A DNA stretch of 46,723 nt from Vulcanimicrobiota bacterium (GTDB lineage: Bacteria > Vulcanimicrobiota > Vulcanimicrobiia > Eremiobacterales > Eremiobacteraceae). Positions 41,819-46,723 of the stretch are shown piece after piece (the first letter of the stretch is position 1; every line of letters starts with the position of its first letter). The stretch spans positions 1 to 46,723 of the forward strand of contig JAFAKE010000004.1 of NCBI GenBank assembly GCA_019235715.1. Reading direction: 5' to 3'. The translations under genes were made by a program, and so were the position numbers. Below the pieces are notes generated by a model. The model made no database searches. It was given only the letters and a program-made list of their open reading frames with translations, and was not told the DNA's origin.

Positions 41819-42532
41819 TTAGCGGGCAAGCTCGGACGCAAACGCCGAGAGCCGCTGCATCCATGCGAACAGCGTGGCAGCGCCTGCCAGCGTCACGGCG
41901 AGGACGAGCGGCGTTGACAGCGCCGGCGCGAGCAGCAACCCGTTGATACGCGGCGCGACCCTTGCGACGAGCGCCGAAGCGATAGTCGCGAGTGCGTGTG
42001 CGCACAAGGCCGGCAGCGCCATCGAGACCGCCGCAATAGTTCCAACTCGCACGAACGCAAGCCCATCGGTGAGATGCTGGGGATGCGAGTATGGCGCCAT
42101 GCATACGAGCAGCATCAGCGACGTGAGCGCGCCGCCCTGAGATAGGGTAAGCGCGGCGCCGATCGTGATCAGCAGGCCTATTGGACCGCCTTGCTCGACT
42201 GAAGCGCCTTGCGAGCCGCACAGTGCCTGATCGATCAAAGCCCCGGCCGATGCAGCCGCGGAAAGCACTGCGGAAGAGACCAGCCCGATTGACGCGCCGC
42301 CACTGGCGATGATGAGAAGCGCCGCGTACGGACCATGTGCTGCCGTCGTGCTCGTGGTTAGAAATGCGGCGCGAACGTTAGCCGCCGCCAAAGGCGTAAG
42401 GGCGACGGCAAATGCAGCGCGGACGATTCCCGGAATCGCGTTTCCCGTTCGAAGCGGTAACAGCGCCGCAAACGCAGCGCATCCGGCATACGCAAGAGCG
42501 AAGGTGTCGATGTCTGCTGAGCCGGCCACCAT
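41819..42532 (-). CDS. fliR: Flagellar / type III export protein FliR
   Basis: 237 aa, six hydrophobic segments. Diverged in sequence, but position, size and blocks such as LLIIASGGASIGLVSSAVLS and the following SQGASVEQGGPIGLL (compare the F-x-x-DP-x-x-G-x-x-x-PV region) support FliR, the SctT homologue. The ATG at 42532 directly follows the fliQ stop (TGAATG). It forms the export-gate core with FliP and FliQ. Confidence 0.85.
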   Translation of the reverse strand: MVAGSADIDTFALAYAGCAAFAALLPLRTGNAIPGIVRAAFAVALTPLAAANVRAAFLTTSTTAAHGPYAALLIIASGGASIGLVSSAVLSAAASAGALIDQALCGSQGASVEQGGPIGLLITIGAALTLSQGGALTSLMLLVCMAPYSHPQHLTDGLAFVRVGTIAAVSMALPALCAHALATIASALVARVAPRINGLLLAPALSTPLVLAVTLAGAATLFAWMQRLSAFASELAR

Positions 42533-42802
42533 TCACAAGCCGAGCAGCCGCGGCAGTGCTTCTGCCGCCGAATGCAGGAGCTGCTCGAGCAACCGCAGGG
42601 CCGCAGAGCCCGCGAGCGCGATGAGAGCCACGACGACGAGCAGTTTCGGCAAGTACGCGACGTTTTGGTCTTGCACTTGTACGATCGTCTGGATCACGCC
42701 GGTGATGACTCCTGCGACCGCAACTGCGGCCACAACCGGGACGGCGATCAGGACGATCGTTTGCAGCGTCGCGGCAAACATGTGCGCGGCGAGATGCTCC
42801 AC
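42533..42802 (-). CDS. fliQ: Flagellar / type III export protein FliQ
   Basis: 89 aa, two transmembrane hairpin helices with PVVAAVAVAGVITGVIQTIVQVQDQNVAYLPK-like sequence, the usual FliQ core (Q-D-Q-x-x-x-x-PK). The start is a GTG at 42802, three nt after the fliP stop. Length is normal. Confidence 0.92.
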   Translation of the reverse strand: MEHLAAHMFAATLQTIVLIAVPVVAAVAVAGVITGVIQTIVQVQDQNVAYLPKLLVVVALIALAGSAALRLLEQLLHSAAEALPRLLGL

Positions 42803-42805
42803 GAG

Positions 42806-43468
42806 TCAGCGAAAAGATTGGATGAGCGAGCCGCAGACGATAGACCATCCATCGGCCGCGACGAACAACAGCAACTTCACCGGCAACGCTAATGTCGCAG
42901 GAGGCACCATGAACATGCCAAGCGACATCATAATGGTTGCCACGATCACGTCGATCGCCGCGAAGGGAAGGGCAAACGCAAAGCCGATCGCAAACGCCGC
43001 GCGCAACTCGCCGACCATGAAAGCCGGCGCAACGATGCTTATGGGGATCGACAAGGTGTCGCCATCCTGTAGCGACACACCGGCATAGCGCGCAAACGCC
43101 GCAATGTCAGAGCGCCGCGTTTGCCGCAGCATGAAGGCCTTCAGCTCCCCGGCGCCTCGCTCGAGCGCAACGCTTGCGCTCAGATGGTGCTGCTGATAGG
43201 GGACGATGGCCTTGGTATTGATGCGGCCGAAGGTCGGTGCCATGACCAGCGCGCTCAGCATGACGGCGAGTGCTGCAATGACCGCATTTGGAGGCAATGA
43301 TGGCGTTCCCAGCGACGCACGAAGAAGTCCCAAGACGACTACGATTCGCGTAAACGAGGTTGCCGACACCGCTAGCAACGGCACGAGGCCCAGGATGAAT
43401 AGCACGATCAGCAGATCCAGCGGTGACCCGCGAAACACATCCATGTGAACGCTCGGCAGACTAGGCAT
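42806..43468 (-). CDS. fliP: Flagellar / type III export protein FliP
   Basis: 220 aa. LSALVMAPTFGRIN, FMLRQTR and the C-terminal PFAAIDVIVATIMMSLGMFMVPP and LPVKLLLFVAADGWSIV are diagnostic. It is shorter than typical FliP because no signal peptide precedes the first helix (about 12-35). The ATG at 43468 (GGAA upstream) overlaps the FliN-like stop by 8 nt; an ATG at 43444 is an alternative. FliO is not seen in the cluster. Confidence 0.93.
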   Translation of the reverse strand: MPSLPSVHMDVFRGSPLDLLIVLFILGLVPLLAVSATSFTRIVVVLGLLRASLGTPSLPPNAVIAALAVMLSALVMAPTFGRINTKAIVPYQQHHLSASVALERGAGELKAFMLRQTRRSDIAAFARYAGVSLQDGDTLSIPISIVAPAFMVGELRAAFAIGFAFALPFAAIDVIVATIMMSLGMFMVPPATLALPVKLLLFVAADGWSIVCGSLIQSFR

Positions 43469-43739
43469 TTTGACTTTCCGCCCGCGCGTCCGCACGCACG
43501 GAAAGGATCTCGAGTGCGAGTGTGCCGTCCTCCAGTTCGACGATCTCACCGCTGGCGACCGCAACGCCGTTGACAAACAGCTCGACGGGCGCCTGGGCAC
43601 TTGCTGCGAGCGGCACAACGACGCCTTCGGCAAACGTGAGCACTTCGCTGATGCGGCAACGCGCTTTGCCGACAACCACATTGACAGAAACTTCGATGTC
43701 CGTCAGTGCTCCGAGCGTAAGTATTGGCGCGCTCATCAT
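43461..43739 (-). CDS. fliN: FliN-like SpoA-domain protein (flagellar switch / SctQ-C type)
   Basis: 92 aa, essentially one SpoA domain: DIEVSVNVVVGKARCRISEV, LTFAEGVVVPL, APVELFVNGVAVASGEIVEL and LALEILSV. The ATG at 43739 overlaps the upstream stop (ATGA), and its stop overlaps the fliP start. It matches the short stand-alone FliN form that builds the C-ring with FliM. A role as the SctQ C-terminal fragment equivalent is also possible. Confidence 0.88.
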   Translation of the reverse strand: MMSAPILTLGALTDIEVSVNVVVGKARCRISEVLTFAEGVVVPLAASAQAPVELFVNGVAVASGEIVELEDGTLALEILSVRADARAESQNA

Positions 43740-44500
43740 GGGCGGCCACATCCGGCGGCGCCGCTAAGGCGGATGGCGCGAAAGCCGTCCACGACGCCCA
43801 CGTGGCCGTTTACGACAAGGCCGTCGCAGATCGAAAGCGACGCGCGCAAATCGCCGGCCCTTACTCCGAGCATGAGGCGCGTGCCGGGCTGCCAACAAGT
43901 CATATGCCCGAACGCCGTCCGTACCGGGTCGAGCAACGCCACGAGCTCGAGGGGAACGTCCGCGAGCCCGGGATGCCGGCGCACAATCACTGCTTCGGCG
44001 GGCGCGTACAAACTAAGCCGCGCTGAACGCGCGTCTATGCTTACCATACTCACGTCGCAGCGCCAGACGCTTTCGAGCGAGACGGCGGACGGCGCAGCCT
44101 CGCGCCACGACTGCACGCGCGACGAGAGGAGCCGCTGCATGCATTCGCCGACGATCGTGCGCTCGACGGCGGTCTGATGTTGGGCGCCAGGACCGTCGAG
44201 CGCGCATTCGAGCACGAATCGTTGAGCTACGCCGCTGACGACGCACCAGATCGTGATGCCGTTGGCGTCCGAACTCCACGCGCGGCCAGCAGCATCAGTG
44301 GCATCGTCTTCCTGTCGCTTCACCGGGGCCGCGAACGACGCAGAGACGCGCTGACCGAGGACGTCGTCGAGGCGTCGCACGATTTCGGCTGCCAACCCTG
44401 TGAGGAGGGCAGGCGCTGGATCGGCGTGAGCAGGCCCTGCTTGTGTCGCCTTCTTCCACGAGGGACGGCGGAGACGCGCCGGCGCCTGGGTCTCCATCAT
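43736..44500 (-). CDS. FliM-like protein with C-terminal SpoA domain
   Basis: 254 aa, shorter than FliM (about 330). The C-terminus (about 185-250: RLMLGVRAGDLRASLSICDG, VVNGHVGVVDGFRAIRL) is a SpoA domain. The middle is weakly CheC/FliM-like. The N-terminus (METQAPARLRRPSWKKATQA) is basic and Pro-rich, with no LSQ-x-EID-x-LL CheY-binding motif. Position between an FlgG-like gene and fliN supports a C-ring or sorting-platform role (FliM or SctQ-like). The ATG at 44500 shares one base with the preceding stop. Confidence 0.75.
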   Translation of the reverse strand: MMETQAPARLRRPSWKKATQAGPAHADPAPALLTGLAAEIVRRLDDVLGQRVSASFAAPVKRQEDDATDAAGRAWSSDANGITIWCVVSGVAQRFVLECALDGPGAQHQTAVERTIVGECMQRLLSSRVQSWREAAPSAVSLESVWRCDVSMVSIDARSARLSLYAPAEAVIVRRHPGLADVPLELVALLDPVRTAFGHMTCWQPGTRLMLGVRAGDLRASLSICDGLVVNGHVGVVDGFRAIRLSGAAGCGRP

Positions 44501-45234
44501 CAACGAACAAGTCCCAAAGCGGTGCGCATGCATGCATCAGACGCACTAGCGAGCGCGAGCTCGACCTCGCGCATGCGGCGGGCCATCCACAGTTTGCGCA
44601 AGTCCGCCTGGAGATCAACGGCGCCCGCCGCGACGACATGAGCGCGCAGAGATCCGCGCCCGTTTTGCTGCGCGAGTCCCAAAGAGGGGGTGCCTGCCGC
44701 AGCAGTTGCAACAAGCGTGGTGTCGTCCACGCGCGCGAGCATATGTGGTGCCGGAAACAATGCGATCGCGATTTGCGCGATGGGCACGTCTCGTTCGACA
44801 CGCCCCCGGCGACGCTGCATGCGATGTTCGATTCCAACGAGCGTACCGTCCGCATCGATGCGATACGAGTCGAAATGGCCTTGAGATCCAGGTACTTGAA
44901 TCGGTGCAACCACTTGCCCGGTGGTGCCTGCGAGCCGGGAGAAGCCGAGCGCCGCTCGGCCGCTACTATCAACTAAGAAGCCGTTTTCGGCTATGCGAAA
45001 ATCGCCGAGCCGGCTGTAGACGGTCTGCGACCCAGCAGCTAAGGCGAACAGCCCGGGGCCATCGATCGCGACGGCGAGCGGCGCCTGGCTTGGGCGAAAG
45101 CGTTCGACGCCGGCTTGCGTACCCGCGTCGACGAGCACACCTGGCGCGCGCTCGGAGGCATCGCCAGTCGTTCCTGCCGACGCGGCGCGGCGAAGGTCCG
45201 ACATGATGAGATCGATCTGCGGGTCGGCGCTCAC
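44500..45234 (-). CDS. FlgF/FlgG-like flagellar rod/hook protein lacking the N-terminal D0 helix
   Basis: 244 aa. APLAVAIDGPGLFAL, YSRLGDFRIAENGFLVDSSG and the C-terminal VDLQADLRKLWMARRMREVE helix match the FlgF/FlgG hook-basal-body family. Against full-length FlgG the first about 40 residues (the NLAN-x-x-T-x-GF helix segment) are missing. An in-frame stop shortly upstream of the GTG rules out a simple extension. The GTG at 45234 overlaps the upstream stop (GTGA). It may be a divergent rod component, or may pair with another protein that supplies the missing helix. Confidence 0.78.
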   Translation of the reverse strand: MSADPQIDLIMSDLRRAASAGTTGDASERAPGVLVDAGTQAGVERFRPSQAPLAVAIDGPGLFALAAGSQTVYSRLGDFRIAENGFLVDSSGRAALGFSRLAGTTGQVVAPIQVPGSQGHFDSYRIDADGTLVGIEHRMQRRRGRVERDVPIAQIAIALFPAPHMLARVDDTTLVATAAAGTPSLGLAQQNGRGSLRAHVVAAGAVDLQADLRKLWMARRMREVELALASASDACMRTALGLVR

Positions 45235-45716
45235 GCTGGATGGCTTTCCATGCGACTGATCCGGCTCGCGATGACGCGGTCACCTGCGACGACGACAAAC
45301 ACATGCGCGTTCCGAGTCAACACCGACATGAGTTGAGGGCGGCAAGTGCAAGCGGTGCGAACCCGCTGCGCCTGAGCTGAAAGGCGTAAAGCGCTGCCGT
45401 TCGGCCGCGCCCCCGTCAAAGAAGCCGGCTCCAAGACGCCGATCCTTCCTTTAGATGTGTGGGACCGCGTCGCCGAGTCCGTGCGGCCAGCCGAGCGCGT
45501 TGGCGCCTGCGACGCAATGTTGCTCAGCCTAGACGGCGGGCTAACGCCTACCGCCGACGCGCGTCGTACGAGCGCTTCGAATCGCGTGCCAGGCTCCCAC
45601 AGTCCGAACGACGATCTCTCGGCAAGCGAGAGCGAAGCTCGCGCTCGATAAGCGCCATCGAAGAGGAACGTTTCATCTAACTGCGCGATCGAGAGCGGCT
45701 GTGACGTTGCAGGCAT
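45231..45716 (-). CDS. Uncharacterised protein at the head of the flagellar operon
   Basis: 161 aa from the ATG at 45716; the frame continues upstream to 45830 but that part overlaps the modC-like gene. I do not recognise the family. N-terminal LSIAQLDETFLFDGAYRARASLSLAERSS is mixed alpha/beta, the middle is Ser/Arg-rich and likely disordered, and the C-terminus SVLTRNAHVFVVVAGDRVIASRIS is strand-rich, faintly like an FlgA SAF domain. The stop overlaps the next start (GTGA), strong evidence that it is a real, coupled gene. There is no signal peptide. Confidence covers existence, not function. Confidence 0.55.
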   Translation of the reverse strand: MPATSQPLSIAQLDETFLFDGAYRARASLSLAERSSFGLWEPGTRFEALVRRASAVGVSPPSRLSNIASQAPTRSAGRTDSATRSHTSKGRIGVLEPASLTGARPNGSALRLSAQAQRVRTACTCRPQLMSVLTRNAHVFVVVAGDRVIASRISRMESHPA

Positions 45717-45765
45717 GAATGACTGCACGATACGGTGGATAGGTTGCCCCGCTTTGAACGAGTTG

Positions 45766-46723
45766 TTACAGAACGCGCGCTTCCATCGCCTTAAAGCTAG
45801 CGTAGAACTGCTTGCCGTGCCGGATCTCAAGCGCCGTGAATGAGTGGGCGGTCACGCGCGCCGAGATCGGCGGCAACGACGCGAGCGTGATGCGAAAGGC
45901 GCCGCGATCGGGAACGATCGACTGCACGGGCCCGAAGAACTGATTGCGTGCAGAGCTGTCCGCAGCCGCCGCAGACAGCGTCACGGCGTCGGGATCGAGC
46001 AAGACGCTCACGTCGCCTGAATAGTGCCCCTGCACCACGAGACTCGCGGCGCCGATGTCGACGTGGGACGACCCATCGCGCAAGGCTCTCGCCCGCCCAC
46101 GATAGAGGTTCGTCCCCGCAAAGGACGCGATGTACGCCGTCGCTGGCCGCTCGCGCAGATCTCGAGCATCGCCTGCTTGCGCGACTTCGCCATCTTCGAT
46201 GACCACAAAGCCGCGCGCGAACAGCATCGCTTCGGCCGGGTCGTGCACGACGAGGACGGTCGCGGCGTTCGTCACGTCGATCGTGTCGCGCAGCGCGTCA
46301 CGCACCATGGGCCGCAGGCGTATGTCGAGCGCTGCCAGCGGCTCGTCCAAGAGCAGGACCGCCGGCTTGAGCGCGGCCGCGCGCGCAAGCGCGACTCGCT
46401 GTATCTCGCCGCCCGACAGGCTGGCAGCGGAGAGCGAGGACAACGTACTCGCGTGCACGATCTCCAGCGCCTCTAGCGCACGCGCGCGCACTGACTTGCC
46501 TTCAAGACCCAGTGCGCGCAGGCCGAACTCCACGTTCTCGAGCGCGGTCATGTGTCCGAACAGCGCGCCGCGCGCGAATACCATGGCGCAATCGCGCCGA
46601 TGGGGCGGTGTGAACGCGCCCGTCAAACTCTCATACCACACGTCGCTTCCGTTACGAATGGAGCCGCTGTGTGGACGAAGCAACCCCGCCAGAGCGCGCA
46701 GCGCGGTCGTTTTGCCCGAACCG
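45766..46723 (-). CDS. modC: ModC-like ABC transporter ATP-binding protein (5' end outside the window)
   Basis: Partial: at least 319 aa, with the start beyond the right edge. Walker A reads GSGKTT at 46722-46705. LSGGEIQRVALARAAALKP, LLLDEPLAALD and the switch His in VVHDPAEAM are intact. The C-terminal TOBE domain (about the last 75 residues: SARNQFFGPV, ISARVTAHSFTALEIRHGKQ) is of the molybdate type, hence ModC; another oxyanion or iron transporter is possible. It lies 49 nt upstream of the flagellar-operon gene for the 161-aa protein and could be cotranscribed with it. Confidence 0.88.
   Translation of the reverse strand, partial: GSGKTTALRALAGLLRPHSGSIRNGSDVWYESLTGAFTPPHRRDCAMVFARGALFGHMTALENVEFGLRALGLEGKSVRARALEALEIVHASTLSSLSAASLSGGEIQRVALARAAALKPAVLLLDEPLAALDIRLRPMVRDALRDTIDVTNAATVLVVHDPAEAMLFARGFVVIEDGEVAQAGDARDLRERPATAYIASFAGTNLYRGRARALRDGSSHVDIGAASLVVQGHYSGDVSVLLDPDAVTLSAAAADSSARNQFFGPVQSIVPDRGAFRITLASLPPISARVTAHSFTALEIRHGKQFYASFKAMEARVL

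Noticed and set aside
1-46723. CRISPR arrays, insertion sequences, prophage or integrase genes
   Set aside because: No regularly spaced repeats, transposase or integrase motifs were found on either strand.

Overview
The window is dense, high-GC (mostly G/C at third positions) bacterial chromosome with about 44 protein genes, one tRNA and very little spacer. Two features hint at the lineage. The order rpsF-ssb-rpsR-rplI-dnaB is typical of Gram-positive and other Terrabacteria lineages. The TonB-dependent receptor implies an outer membrane. A diderm terrabacterial lineage such as Eremiobacterota (WPS-2) or a relative would fit both, but this is inference from gene content and I cannot place the organism from the sequence alone. 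GTG and TTG starts are common. I see no insertion sequence, prophage, CRISPR array or origin.

Layout. A YugP-type membrane Zn-protease gene (60-740, +) faces a long run of minus-strand genes. The first apparent operon reads CapA-like protein, ABC ATPase, ABC-2-type permease, acyl-CoA synthetase, ECHDC3-like protein (6807 down to 799). Upstream of it lies metY, a CoA-binding protein, two tandem peptide-binding lipoproteins, threonine aldolase and a DUF885 protein (14926 down to 6923). This looks like an amino-acid and peptide scavenging unit, but no transporter permease is nearby. Next come a PAS-PAS-GGDEF-EAL gene whose Shine-Dalgarno lies in a 9-bp hairpin, a TonB-dependent receptor, tRNA-Thr(CGT), and a plus-strand PQQ-type dehydrogenase.

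The centre (22015-30613, mostly minus) is housekeeping: the rpsF-ssb-rpsR-rplI-dnaB operon with a clear sigma70 promoter and a long leader, alanine racemase, D-aminoacyl-tRNA deacylase, a bifunctional Rel (p)ppGpp enzyme, a GNAT acetyltransferase and apt. From 30705 to 36100 there is an accessory-looking patch: a DUF2252 protein with kinase-like motifs, a VOC protein, a clostripain-like (C11) peptidase with a strong promoter and a structured leader, a second GNAT, a DUF488 protein and a cation-efflux transporter.

The right end is secD-secF, preceded by a good intrinsic terminator that closes a compact flagellar / type III export operon running right to left. Its order is a 161-aa unknown protein, an FlgF/FlgG-like protein, a FliM-like protein, a FliN-like protein, fliP, fliQ, fliR, flhB, flhA. 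Nearly all of its junctions overlap or abut. The export gate is canonical (FHIPEP signature in FlhA, NPTH cleavage site in FlhB). The rod and switch-like proteins are not: the FlgG-like protein lacks its N-terminal D0 helix and the FliM-like protein lacks a recognisable CheY-binding N-terminus. A partial modC-like ATPase gene runs off the right edge.

The leads I rate highest are the unusual flagellar/type III operon, the Shine-Dalgarno-sequestering hairpin before the GGDEF-EAL gene, the clostripain leader RNA, and two tRNA T-arm-like intergenic elements, each about 90 nt upstream of a consensus promoter.
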